Source: Halorhodospira halochloris
Lineage (GTDB): Bacteria; Pseudomonadota; Gammaproteobacteria; Nitrococcales; Halorhodospiraceae
Length of the DNA stretch: 64,000 bases
Direction: 5' to 3'
Assembly: GCF_002356555.2 (NCBI RefSeq)
Contig: NZ_AP017372.2
Coordinates: forward strand, 2,148,501-2,212,500
Below, piece by piece: positions 46,360 through 56,000 of this stretch. Position numbers and translations under genes: made by a program. Numbering within the stretch: the first letter of the stretch is position 1; each line of letters starts with the position of its first letter. The notes beneath the pieces were generated by a model that saw only the letters and a list, made by a program, of their open reading frames with translations, did no database searches and was not told the origin of the DNA.

Positions 46360-49300
46360 ATGGGTCGCGATAAAGTCGAGCAACGCACGTCTGATTTTTC
46401 CCAAAACTTGCTCGACAAACTGCCTGTAGCCGTCTGCAGCCTCGATTCAGCAGGCTGCTTCACCTACCTCAACACCGCCGCTTGTCAGCTGCTCGGCTAC
46501 CCCGATGAGAGTGCGCTGCTCGGTGTAAACTTTAGCGCTGTAATCGATGCCGAGCGCACTCCACTGCCAGCAGATACAGTCACGGAGCGATTAGTTGCGG
46601 CAACCGACGAACCGCTATGCGCTGACACGACGCTATGGCTGCAGCCGCGTGTAGGCGCTGCGCTCCCGGTAGAGGTTGAGGTGGCAGCGCTGCGTAGCGC
46701 AGAGACAGCCGCGGGCGAAGTGGCGGTTACACTGCGCGAGTGCAGAACGGTGCAGGATATAACCGAACAGCGCGCTCGCGAGCGTTTCCAGCAGCAGCTG
46801 GTGGCGATCCTTGATAGCACCTCAGACCTCGTCACTCTCCACGGCAGCGATGGGAGTCTGATCTACATCAATGAAGCTCTTAGGGCGCGTTTTGGCCTGC
46901 AGCAATTACCGTCCTGCCCTTCCGTTGAAGAGGCGATCCGCCGCCGCCATCCGCCTTGGGCTGCCGACCTGCTTTTGAACGAAGGGCTGCCGACAGCCCG
47001 GCGCGAAGGTCTATGGCAGGGGCAGACGGCCTTTTTAGATGCCGATGGCCAAGAGATCCCTGCCTCTCAGGTGATCATCGGTCATCGCGACTCCTCCGGC
47101 GAAGTCGTTCAACTATCAACGATCATCCGCGATATCTCCGATCTGAAGCGCACTCAGCAGGAGGCCGTAGAGAGCGAGCAGCGTTTCCGCCTGATCGCCG
47201 AGCATACCCGCGATGTTTTCTGGTTGCGTTCTGAGCAAAAGGCGCTCTATGTAAACCCCGCCTATGAGCGAATCTGGGGACAGACCCGAGAGCACTTCTA
47301 TGCCAACCCCAACAGTTTTCTTGAGAGCGTTCATCCGGAGGATCGTAAAGAGGTTGAGACTGCAATAAACCAGGCGATAGCGGCTGGCGAAGAGATTAAT
47401 ATCCGCTACCGGATTGTCCGTCCCGATGGCGATGTGCGCTGGATGGAGGCACGCAGCTCCCCCTTCAAGATCAGCGGCACAGAGGAAACGCTACGTGCCG
47501 GTGTTGCCCGCGATGTCACCGATGAAGCCCTGGCTATGAGGCGGCTCGAGCAGCTGGTGGCGATACTCGATAATACTTCGGACATCGTCGCATTACACGG
47601 CGAAGATGGGACGCTGCTTTACCTGAACGCCGCTGGCAGGGCAAAAGCCGGCATTGATAACCAGGCTGTCGACGGGATGTTGGGTATTGCGGATGATGGC
47701 TCAATGCCGCCCCTGAGTCTTGAAGAAGCGATTAGTCGGTTCCATCCACCGTGGGCGGCCGATCTGCTCCTGAACGAAGGTCTACCGACTGTCCGGCGTG
47801 AAGGGCTGTGGCAAGGCGAGACGGCGATCCTCAAGGCAGATGGGACACAGGCCCCGACCTCACAAGTGCTGATCGGCCATCGCAATAGCTACGGTGAGTT
47901 AACCTATATCTCCACAATACTGCGAGATATCTCTGATCAGAAAAAGGCTCAGCAGGAAGTGGCCGAGAGCGAGAGGCGTTTTCGGCTGATTGCCGAGAAT
48001 ATCCGCGATGCCTTTTGGCTGCGCACCGATGCCCAAACCCTATACGTCAATCCCGCCTATGAGCGAATCTGGGGACAGCCGGTAGAGAGCTTCTACGCCA
48101 ATCCCAAAGCCTTTTTGGAGAGTATCCACCCGGAAGATCGTTATGGGGTTGAGAAGGCGCTGGATCAGGCGATAAGTGAGCGCGAAGAGTTCAACGCCTT
48201 ATTCCGGATAATCCGCTCCAATAGTGAAGTTCGCTGGATTCAAATGCACAGCCTGCCGGTGCCAGGCCGTGAAAGTGAGGGCATGCGCGCCGGCATTGCC
48301 CGCGATGTGACCGAGCGTGAACAGGCATTAATCCAGCTTCGCGAGGCCAACCGGACTAAAAGTGAGTTTTTGAACGCCGTCAGCCACGACCTGCGCACCC
48401 CGCTTAACGCCATCATCGGCTTTACTGATCTGCTCGCTGACTCAGAACTCGACGCTCATCAAAGGGAGCAGGTTAAGCTATGCCAGGCCGCAGGACGCAC
48501 TCTTTTGGGGCTGATAGATACATTGCTCGATCTATCGCGCCTGAAGGCCGGGCGCATGACGCTGCAAAAAGAGGCTTTTCTGCTGCGTAAATTTCTCGCA
48601 GAGAGGATGCCGATGTTGTCTCAGCAGGCCGAGGATAAGGGTCTGAATCTGCAATGCTCAGTCGATAATGGCCTGCCGGATAGGCTTCAGGGAGATACAA
48701 CCCGCCTCTCCCAGGTGCTATTCAATCTTGTCAGCAACGCCATCAAGTTTACCGACAGCGGCTACGTCCGGGTGCATTTCTCCCGATACGATTCAAAGAG
48801 ATTACAAGTCTCGGTCCAGGATAATGGTCCCGGCATTCCGGATGAGTTTCAGGAGCGGATCTTTGAGCCGTTTGATCGAGGCACCGATGCAATCAAGCAT
48901 CTGCAAGGCAGCGGTCTGGGTCTGGCTATTAGTCGGCAGCTGGTTAATTTAATGGGTGGGGAAATATGGCTTCACAGCACCCCCGGCCAAGGATCGACCT
49001 TTTTCTTTACCGCCGAGCTTCCCGAGGATGAATCTGAGCCCGCAGTTGATCCTGCTCAAACTGCACCTGAATCTGCCAACGGAGCTCCTGCTGATAGGGA
49101 GAATGTTGCTGGCACGCGGGTGCTGGTCGCCGAGGATGAGCCGACTAATATCCTGCTGATCCAGGCGTTACTAGAGCGCTGCGGGGCGGAGGCCACAGTG
49201 GCCGAAAATGGTCAGGAGGCGCTTGATATATGGCAGCAGGCTGAGCAGGAGTTCGATTTGATCCTGCTCGATATGCAGATGCCGATACTCGATGGAGCAC

Positions 49301-49497
49301 AGACGGTAAAATCACTTCGTGAAGCTGAAGTAGCACAAAACCGAGTCTATACGCCGGTAGCCATGCTCTCTGCGCACGCCAGCACAGAGGTTCGTGAGCA
49401 GTGTTTGCAAAGCGGTGCCGATACCTATATGACGAAGCCAGTACGCTTAGATTCGCTTACTGATCTGCTCAGTTGGGCAAAGCGCAGGCAGAGATAA
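46360..49497 (+). CDS. Soluble multi-PAS hybrid histidine kinase with duplicated PAS pair
   Basis: 1045 residues. PAS1 is LPVAVCSLDSAGCF. PAS2-PAS3 (STSDLVTLHGSDGS; RFRLIAEHTRDVFWLRSEQ) and PAS4-PAS5 (NTSDIVALHGEDGT; RFRLIAENIRDAFWLRTDA) are an internal duplication of a two-PAS unit that includes the segment ADLLLNEGLPT. HisKA has VSHDLRTPLNAIIGF, HATPase has NLVSNAIKFTD and GSGLGLAI, and the receiver has LLDMQMPILDG and MTKPVRLD. The ATG at 46360 follows GAGGC plus eight G; another ATG four bases earlier is out of frame. It is the intact relative of the broken kinase at 19389-21768 and the only hybrid kinase here on the plus strand. Confidence 0.92.
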   Translation: MGRDKVEQRTSDFSQNLLDKLPVAVCSLDSAGCFTYLNTAACQLLGYPDESALLGVNFSAVIDAERTPLPADTVTERLVAATDEPLCADTTLWLQPRVGAALPVEVEVAALRSAETAAGEVAVTLRECRTVQDITEQRARERFQQQLVAILDSTSDLVTLHGSDGSLIYINEALRARFGLQQLPSCPSVEEAIRRRHPPWAADLLLNEGLPTARREGLWQGQTAFLDADGQEIPASQVIIGHRDSSGEVVQLSTIIRDISDLKRTQQEAVESEQRFRLIAEHTRDVFWLRSEQKALYVNPAYERIWGQTREHFYANPNSFLESVHPEDRKEVETAINQAIAAGEEINIRYRIVRPDGDVRWMEARSSPFKISGTEETLRAGVARDVTDEALAMRRLEQLVAILDNTSDIVALHGEDGTLLYLNAAGRAKAGIDNQAVDGMLGIADDGSMPPLSLEEAISRFHPPWAADLLLNEGLPTVRREGLWQGETAILKADGTQAPTSQVLIGHRNSYGELTYISTILRDISDQKKAQQEVAESERRFRLIAENIRDAFWLRTDAQTLYVNPAYERIWGQPVESFYANPKAFLESIHPEDRYGVEKALDQAISEREEFNALFRIIRSNSEVRWIQMHSLPVPGRESEGMRAGIARDVTEREQALIQLREANRTKSEFLNAVSHDLRTPLNAIIGFTDLLADSELDAHQREQVKLCQAAGRTLLGLIDTLLDLSRLKAGRMTLQKEAFLLRKFLAERMPMLSQQAEDKGLNLQCSVDNGLPDRLQGDTTRLSQVLFNLVSNAIKFTDSGYVRVHFSRYDSKRLQVSVQDNGPGIPDEFQERIFEPFDRGTDAIKHLQGSGLGLAISRQLVNLMGGEIWLHSTPGQGSTFFFTAELPEDESEPAVDPAQTAPESANGAPADRENVAGTRVLVAEDEPTNILLIQALLERCGAEATVAENGQEALDIWQQAEQEFDLILLDMQMPILDGAQTVKSLREAEVAQNRVYTPVAMLSAHASTEVREQCLQSGADTYMTKPVRLDSLTDLLSWAKRRQR

Positions 49498-49527
49498 CGC
49501 CGAAAGGTGAAAACATAACCAATACGG

Positions 49528-49679
49528 GGGAACCTCTAAAAACTTCGCCGGCGCCACCATCCGCCCCGGTGTGGAGGTCTTGACGCCAGGGATGGCGCCA
49601 TGAAGCCTCCAGGGATGGATTCACGGCGTCCTCCCCACCGGGGCTGATGGTGGCGCCAGCGAAGTTTTTAGAGGCACCC
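49528..49679. mobile_element. 152-bp palindromic MITE-like element, copy 2
   Basis: It has the same arms (CTAAAAACTTCGCCGGCGCC) and core as copy 1, with core orientation as copies 3 and 4. Flanks are a perfect 4-bp direct repeat ACGG (49524-49527 and 49680-49683). It lies between the convergent ends of the hybrid kinase and cpxA, where its hairpin could end transcription from both sides. Confidence 0.85.
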
Positions 49680-49763
49680 ACGGGGGATAGAGATAGAAAA
49701 ATTGAATTTTCCATGCTTCTCGAAGATGCCGTTATTCAAGCTCATTGGCTGAGCACCGAAGGC

Positions 49764-51110
49764 TCAACTTGCAGGACCTTTAAGGGGCAGCCAAAACCTA
49801 ACCTCAAGACCTCCTTGCGGACGGTTGTGAGCAGCGACGCTCCCTCCATGGGCTTGAACTGCTCGCCGGACGATAGCCAGCCCCAAACCGCAGCTACCAG
49901 AATCACGCTCGCGAGCCGCGGATAAGCGGACAAATGGCTCAAACAAATCGTTCAGCCGCTCTTCAGAAACCCCCGGGCCGCTGTCAATAACGCTCACCCA
50001 GATGCCATCTTGATCCCGTTGCCAGGCAACATTTATTACCCCGCCAGCAGGGGTATAGCGCAACGCATTACGCAACACATTCTCTAAGGCCGAACGCAGC
50101 AGGTGCCGATCACCGGTTATCTGGAGGTGCGGACCATCCTCCTTGAGCACATTACAACCACTAGCCTGGGCCTCGAACTGAGCATCTTCACAAACCTGGC
50201 CTATCAGCTCATGCAGATCAACACTCTCCATGTTTGACGCACCTGCGCCACTCTCTAATCGTGCCAGAGTCAGCAACTGACCGATGAGCTGATCCATGCG
50301 CTCGATATCATTTTCCATCTTTGCCAACGCATTGCTATCGCCGCTTGTCTCCCGGCGTGCCAATTCAAGGGCTACCTGCAAGCGCGATAGTGGCGAGCGT
50401 AGTTCATGCGATATATCCCTAAGCAACCGATTCTGCGCCTCAACAAGGGACTCCAGCCGTTCGGCCATGGCGTTGAAATCACGCCCCAGGGCGGCTATCT
50501 CATCACCCCCGCGCTCTACCACCGGCACGCGGGCGTGTAGATCGCCCGAGGCCAGGGCCTGGCTCGCCCGGCGCAATCGGCGCAGTGGACGACTTAGGTA
50601 GGCAGCCAAGCCTCCTGCTAATCCTCCGGTAACCGCCAAGGCAATGACCGCCCGCAACCAAACCGGTAGACCGCCTAGCCCCTCCACCGGATGCAGCGCG
50701 ATCAGATAGAAATCATGCGCACCGGCAAAATCAACTACGACCCTTTTGTAGAGCATGCCGTTAAGGCGGCCACGATCTTCGGCGGTATCGAGCAATATTT
50801 CCCGATCCTGTTGACTGAGCCCCCGCAACATGCGCCTCTGCATCCCCCGGGTAGCCAGCTCATCCTGGCCCAACAAGACAAAACGCAGCTTTTGATCGCG
50901 ACTCAAAGAGCGCAGATAGCCGTGCACAGCTCCCCAGCCACCCTCCTCGGCGTAGAGGTTGCTGATTTCTTCAGCAACCTGCTCTAGTTCAGCTTGCGAA
51001 GGCAGGCTGCTCGCAGGAGCCCAATGGTGCCAACTGACCACAAATGCGCCAGCTATAATGATCCCTGTTAACCAGAGCCAGAGGAAGAGTTTAAGGAAGA
51101 GACTGCCCAT
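49764..51110 (-). CDS. cpxA: CpxA-like membrane sensor histidine kinase
   Basis: 448 residues. TM1 lies at about 4-27 (LKLFLWLWLTGIIIAGAFVV), a periplasmic sensor to about 148, TM2 at about 150-172 (AVIALAVTGGLAGGLAAYL), then HAMP. HisKA has DISHELRSPLSRLQ and HATPase has NVLRNALRYTP, DSGPGV and GLGLAIVRRA. CpxA senses envelope protein misfolding and phosphorylates CpxR. Order cpxP-cpxR-cpxA on one strand supports the assignment. A nested pair of MITEs separates it from cpxR. Confidence 0.88.
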   Translation of the reverse strand: MGSLFLKLFLWLWLTGIIIAGAFVVSWHHWAPASSLPSQAELEQVAEEISNLYAEEGGWGAVHGYLRSLSRDQKLRFVLLGQDELATRGMQRRMLRGLSQQDREILLDTAEDRGRLNGMLYKRVVVDFAGAHDFYLIALHPVEGLGGLPVWLRAVIALAVTGGLAGGLAAYLSRPLRRLRRASQALASGDLHARVPVVERGGDEIAALGRDFNAMAERLESLVEAQNRLLRDISHELRSPLSRLQVALELARRETSGDSNALAKMENDIERMDQLIGQLLTLARLESGAGASNMESVDLHELIGQVCEDAQFEAQASGCNVLKEDGPHLQITGDRHLLRSALENVLRNALRYTPAGGVINVAWQRDQDGIWVSVIDSGPGVSEERLNDLFEPFVRLSAARERDSGSCGLGLAIVRRAVQAHGGSVAAHNRPQGGLEVRFWLPLKGPAS

Positions 51111-51130
51111 TAATTACTCATCTATGCGAT

Positions 51131-51422
51131 TTCTTTCAAGAACTTCTAGCTCGAAGCCATTTTGTTTCCCGGTTCGGAGGTCATGGCAACAGGGATGGCA
51201 CCATAAAAACTCTAGGGTGCCTATAAAAACTTCGCCGGCGCCACCACCCGCCCCGGTGTGGAGGTCTTGGCGCCAGGGATGGCGCCATGAAGCCTCCAGG
51301 GATGGATTCACGGCGTCCTCCACACCGGGGCGGGTGGTGGCGCCGGCGAAGTTTTAGAGGTGCCCTCTAGGGATGGATTCACGGCGTCCTCCACACCAGG
51401 ACAGTTGAATAGCACCGTAGAA
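51131..51422. mobile_element. Older, degenerate MITE copy split by copy 3
   Basis: Sequence at about 51131-51209 and 51370-51422 forms one decayed element once copy 3 is removed. GGAGGTCATGGCAACAGGG precedes the insertion and GGGATGGATTCACGGCGTCC follows it, in the same order as in intact copies. Its outer arms resemble copy 4 rather than copy 3. End points are approximate. Confidence 0.55.
51214..51365. mobile_element. 152-bp palindromic MITE-like element, copy 3 (nested)
   Basis: Begins GGGTGCCTATAAAAACTTCG and ends in the matching inverted arm. Flanks are a perfect 4-bp duplicate TCTA (51210-51213 and 51366-51369). It inserted into the core of an older copy between cpxR and cpxA. Confidence 0.9.
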
Positions 51423-51427
51423 AATTA

Positions 51428-52168
51428 TTAGAGGCTCGCCCCGGGGGAGTGTTTATATGTGCCCTTACCAGAGACATACTGATAGCCTACCCCACGCACC
51501 GTCTTGATCCGCTCACTGCCATCATCAAACGGACCCAACTTGCGGCGCAGGTTGCTGATGTGCCAATCGATGCTGCGATCGTAGGGGGTTAAGGGCCTAT
51601 TTAAGGCCTCACGACTGAGCTTATCCTTATCCACGGCCTGCCCTACCCGGCGCAGCAGGCAGGCGAGAAGATCCAGCTCCGCATCTGTCAGTTCAAGCGG
51701 GGTTATCGCAGCCGATTCGCAACCGCGCAAGGTTGCACGCCGCTGGCCTAAATCAAGGCACAGGTCACCGACCTGTAACTGCTCCGCGGAAGATGCCACC
51801 TCAGACTGCGTACGGCGCAACAGCGCCCGCAGCCGAGCCACTAGGACGCGCGGATTACAGGGCTTAGGCAGGTAGTCGTCGGCCCCGAGTTCGAGCCCCA
51901 CGACGGTATCGACATCATCTCCCCGGGCAGTAAGCATGAGTACCGGTTGATCGTGATGACTCTGGCGCAGTCGCCGCAACACCTCAAAGCCATCGTATAC
52001 CGGCAGCATTATGTCCAGAACTATTATATCCGGTCCTGCAGTATCGACCTTCTCCAGGGCCTTCTGACCATCGTAAGCAGTAACCACTTCAAACCCATCG
52101 CCAGTTAGATAATCACTAAGCATGGCGGTCAATTCTTGGTCATCATCGACAAGCAGAATCCGGGTCAA
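51428..52168 (-). CDS. cpxR: CpxR-like OmpR-family response regulator
   Basis: 246 residues. The receiver has ILLVDDDQE, acceptor Asp52 in IIVLDIMLP, MLTARG and LPKPCN. The winged helix has LTDAELDLLACLL, SIDWHISNLRRKLG and IKTVRGVGYQYV, close to CpxR/RstA. Phosphorylated CpxR activates envelope quality-control genes such as cpxP just upstream. MITEs lie on both sides of this gene, so readthrough from cpxP to cpxR and from cpxR to cpxA may be damped or processed at the hairpins. Confidence 0.88.
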   Translation of the reverse strand: MTRILLVDDDQELTAMLSDYLTGDGFEVVTAYDGQKALEKVDTAGPDIIVLDIMLPVYDGFEVLRRLRQSHHDQPVLMLTARGDDVDTVVGLELGADDYLPKPCNPRVLVARLRALLRRTQSEVASSAEQLQVGDLCLDLGQRRATLRGCESAAITPLELTDAELDLLACLLRRVGQAVDKDKLSREALNRPLTPYDRSIDWHISNLRRKLGPFDDGSERIKTVRGVGYQYVSGKGTYKHSPGASL

Positions 52169-52187
52169 ATTTGCTTTTCCTCGTTAT

Positions 52188-52350
52188 AGGGACCTCAAAA
52201 GCTCTCCCGGAGCCACTTAACTGCCCCGTTGTTGCCCCGGTGTAGAGGTCTTGGCGCCAAGGATGGCGCCATGAAGCCTCCAGGGATGGATTCACGGCGC
52301 CATCCACACCGGGTCAGTTGAGTGGCTCCGGGAGAGCTTTTGAGGTTCCA
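52188..52350. mobile_element. 163-bp MITE-like element, copy 4 (variant arms)
   Basis: It shares the core with the 152-bp copies but has different arms: CAAAAGCTCTCCCGGAGCCAC at left pairs with its own complement at right. An extra 11 bases (GTTGTTGCCCC) accounts for the greater length. Flanks are a perfect 4-bp duplicate TTAT (52184-52187 and 52351-52354). It lies between cpxP and cpxR. Confidence 0.85.
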
Positions 52351-52403
52351 TTATGGGCTCTTTGCTATAAAACCGGACTGCTTAACAGCTTATCTCACTC
52401 TCT

Positions 52404-52832
52404 TTAGTTTCCACGACCCGAGCCATCTCGGCCTGGCTCGCCTCGGCCCGATTCACCCCTGCCGAACTCGCCTCGGCCTGAATCACTTCGATTGTTCGAA
52501 CCGCTTCGGCTATCTCCTCGCCAATCTCCTCCACCTCCTTGACGCAAACGCTGTTCAGCACTTTCACGGAGATCTAAAAATTTCTCAAGCTGTTCGCCGG
52601 TGAGGACCTCTTTCATCTCTTCATGCATCTTATCGAGATGCCGATTGCGTATCTCAAGCAACTTATCGCGCTGCTCATCGCTCAGATCAAGGCGCTGAAT
52701 TATCCGTTCCTGCATAGCGCCCCTCTCCCAGCTCTGCTCAAGCTCACCTTTGCTGTCAGAAGCCAAGACTGACGGGCTAAAGAGAGCCGCTGTAAGGCAC
52801 AATATACCAGTAGAAAGGATTTGTTTACGCAT
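52404..52832 (-). CDS. cpxP: CpxP/Spy-family periplasmic protein
   Basis: 142 residues with a signal peptide (MRKQILSTGILCLTAALF, cleavage after SVLA). Two LTxxQ-like motifs (LDLSDEQRDKL, LTGEQLEKFLD) lie in a helical core, as in CpxP and Spy. The protein likely acts as a periplasmic chaperone and negative feedback on CpxA. The last ~40 residues are unusual for the family: a Gly/Arg/Ser/Glu tail with GRGESGRGEPGR-type repeats, encoded by a roughly 15-bp imperfect tandem repeat at 52410-52500. Order cpxP-cpxR-cpxA fits. Confidence 0.75.
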   Translation of the reverse strand: MRKQILSTGILCLTAALFSPSVLASDSKGELEQSWERGAMQERIIQRLDLSDEQRDKLLEIRNRHLDKMHEEMKEVLTGEQLEKFLDLRESAEQRLRQGGGGDWRGDSRSGSNNRSDSGRGEFGRGESGRGEPGRDGSGRGN

Positions 52833-52996
52833 AGCTAGCCACCTCCAGACAACAGTACAGCCAAGAACACTACTGTCGCGCTAAATTTCTACAGCGCTTA
52901 GTGGACAATTTACGCTGTCTGGATGTTAGTTTGGGTAGCCGCTATGCAAGTTTTTGTAAGGGGGATCAAAGTAACATTTAGGCCAGCCGAGCGTTG

Positions 52997-53013
52997 ATCG
53001 GCTAAAAGCCGAT
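52997..53013 (-). terminator. Possible terminator after pyruvate carboxylase
   Basis: A perfect 7-bp dyad (ATCGGCT / AGCCGAT, loop AAA) lies about 40 bp beyond the carboxylase stop. There is no strong T tract, so this is a weak call. The region 52833-52995 should hold the cpxP promoter. Confidence 0.35.
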
Positions 53014-53053
53014 GTCCAAGTTGGTAGGTCAGCACCAAAAGGCACCGACCCCC

Positions 53054-56000
53054 CTATTCTGCGAACTCAATCAGCAGATCCTTGGCTTCGATCTGACTGC
53101 CAGGCTGCACATGCACAGCCTTTATCTCTCCATCGCGCTCGGCGTGCAGACCCATCTCCATCTTCATCGCCTCGATGGTCAGCAGTAGATCCCCGGCCTT
53201 GACTCTCTGCCCCGGGGTCGCGGCCACCGCAGCCACCACTCCCGGCGTGGGGGCACCCACATGGGCTGGATTATCTGATTCAGCCTTGGGGGTCTGCACC
53301 ACCTGAGCCTTAGCCTTGCTATCCGCCACATGGACGGTACGGGGCTGGCCGTTCAGCTCAAAGAAGACACGACGATTACCGTCGTCACCCGGCTCGCTAA
53401 CGGTCATCAGCCGGATCTCCAGCGTCTTGCCGTACTCTATGTCGACGCTGATCTCCTCGCCCGGCTCCATGCCGTAGAAGAAGTTGCGCGTCGGCAGGGC
53501 GCTCACCGGACCATAGCGCTGAGAACGCCGCATGTACTCGGTAAAGACCTTCGGGTACATCAGGTAACCGTTGAGATCCTCATCGTCAATTTCGGCACCG
53601 TCGAGCGCCTCACTCGCCTGCTGCCGGGCCTCTTCCAGATCTAGCGGCTCGAGGTACTTGCCAGGGCGATCTTGCAACGGCTGCTCACCTTTGAGAACTT
53701 TCTGCTGGATGCCTTGCGGCCAACCGCCGGGCGGCTGCCCCAAATTACCGCGCAGCATGTCGATTACCGAATCCGGGAAGTTCACATCTACTGCCGGGTC
53801 TTCGACCTGCTCACGCGTTATCCCCTGGCTCACCATCATCAGCGCCATATCACCCACCACTTTAGAGGAGGGGGTAACCTTTACGATGTCACCGAAGATT
53901 TGGTTAGCGTCGGCATAGGCCTGCGCCACCTCATGCCAGCGCTCCTCCAGCCCCAATGAACGAGCCTGCGCCTTGAGGTTGGTGAACTGCCCACCCGGCA
54001 TCTCGTGGAGGTAGACCTCGGACGACGGCGACTGCTGGCCGGTCTCGAAGGCGGCGTAGTGGGCTCGCACTTGCTCCCAGTAGTTGGAGATCGCGCGCAC
54101 ATTCTCCATGTCGAAGCCGGTATCTCGCTCGGTGTGCCGCAACGCCTCGACTATGGAACCGAAGACCGGCTGCGAGGTGTTACCGGAGAAGGAATCCATG
54201 GCCACGTCGGCCACATCTACGCCAACATCGGCCGCCGCAAGAATAGTGGCGCCAGCAATGCCGCTGGTGTCGTGGGTGTGAAAGTGGATCGGCAGCCCCA
54301 CCTCCTCTTTGAGCGCCGGGAATAGCACCCGCGCCGCCTCCGGCTTGAGCAGTCCGGCCATATCCTTGACCCCAAGCATGTGGGCGCCGGCATCGCGCAG
54401 CTCTTTGCCCATCTTGACGTAATACTTGAGATCGTATTTGGCCCGCCCAGGATCGAGGATATCGCCGGTGTAGCAAATCGTCCCCTCACACACCTTGCCG
54501 GTCTCCAGCACAGCGTCCATAGCCTCACGCATGTTCTCGACCCAGTTAAGGCTATCGAAGACGCGAAAGATGTCGACGCCGCTTGCTGCGGCCTGGTGGA
54601 CGAAGGCGCGCACGACATTATCCGGATAGTTGGTGTAGCCGACACCGTTGGAGCCGCGCAGCAGCATCTGCGTCATCACATTCGGCATCGCCTCGCGGAT
54701 CTGCCGCAGCCGCTGCCAGGGACACTCCTGCAGGAAGCGATAGGCAACATCAAAGGTGGCCCCGCCCCAGCACTCGACACTGAAAAGCTGCGGTAAGTTA
54801 GCCGCATACGCCGGCGCCACCCGCACCATATCGAAGGTGCGCATGCGGGTCGCGAGCAGCGACTGGTGAGCATCGCGCATGGTGGTGTCGGTGAGCAGCA
54901 ACTCTTTACGCCCAGCCAGCCAATCTACTAGCCCCTGCGGCCCCTGCTCTTCGAGCAAGTTGCGGGTACCCGGCAGCGGCTCACCCTGGGCCTTAGGTGG
55001 TGTCGGCAGCGGAATCCCCGCCGCCGGCCGGGGGCGGTCGATGACTTCCGGGTGACCGTTGACGGTGATCTCCGCCAAATAGGTCAGCAGCCGAGTGGCC
55101 CGGTCACGGCGCTTGTCAAACTCGAAGAGCTCCGGGGTCGTGTCGATAAACTTCGTGGTATAGGTGTTGTCGAGGAAGACCGGGTGCTTGATCAGATTCT
55201 CCACGAACGGGATGTTGGTGGAGACACCACGAATGCGGAACTCGCGCAGGGCGCGATCCATCCGCGAGATTGCCTCTGTCGGCGTGGGTGCCCAGGCTGT
55301 CACTTTCACCAGCAGCGAGTCGTAATAGCGGGTGATGACACCGCCGGCGTAGGCAGTACCGCCATCAAGGCGAATCCCCATGCCGGTAGCCGAGCGGTAG
55401 GCGGTGATGCGCCCGTAATCGGGGATGAAGTTGTTCTGCGGGTCCTCAGTGGTGACCCGACACTGCATGGCATGGCCGTTTAGCCAGATCTCGCCCTGAT
55501 CGGCCTTACCCGTAGCCGCATCTAAGTGCTCGCCTTCGGAGATACGGATCTGCGCCTTAACAATGTCGATCCCCGTAACCTCTTCGGTTACGGTATGCTC
55601 GACCTGAATGCGCGGATTGACCTCAATGAAGTAGAAGGAGCCGGTGTCCATATCCATAAGGAACTCGACGGTACCGGCGTTCTGGTAGTCCACATGCCGT
55701 GCGACCTTAAGCCCCAGCTCGCAGACCTCGGCGCGCTGCTCCGGGGTAAGGTACGGCGCGGGCGCGCGCTCTACCACCTTCTGGTTGCGCCGCTGCACCG
55801 TACAGTCGCGCTCGTATAGGTGATATAGGCCACCGTGAGTATCACCCAGCACCTGCACCTCGACGTGGCGGGCCCGCTCAATCACCTTCTCAAGGTAACC
55901 TTCACCACTACCGAAGGCCGCTTCCGCCTCGCGCCGCCCCTCCAGGACCTTGGCCTCCAGCTCTTCGGGGCCAAGGATCGGGCGCATGCCGCGCCCGCCG

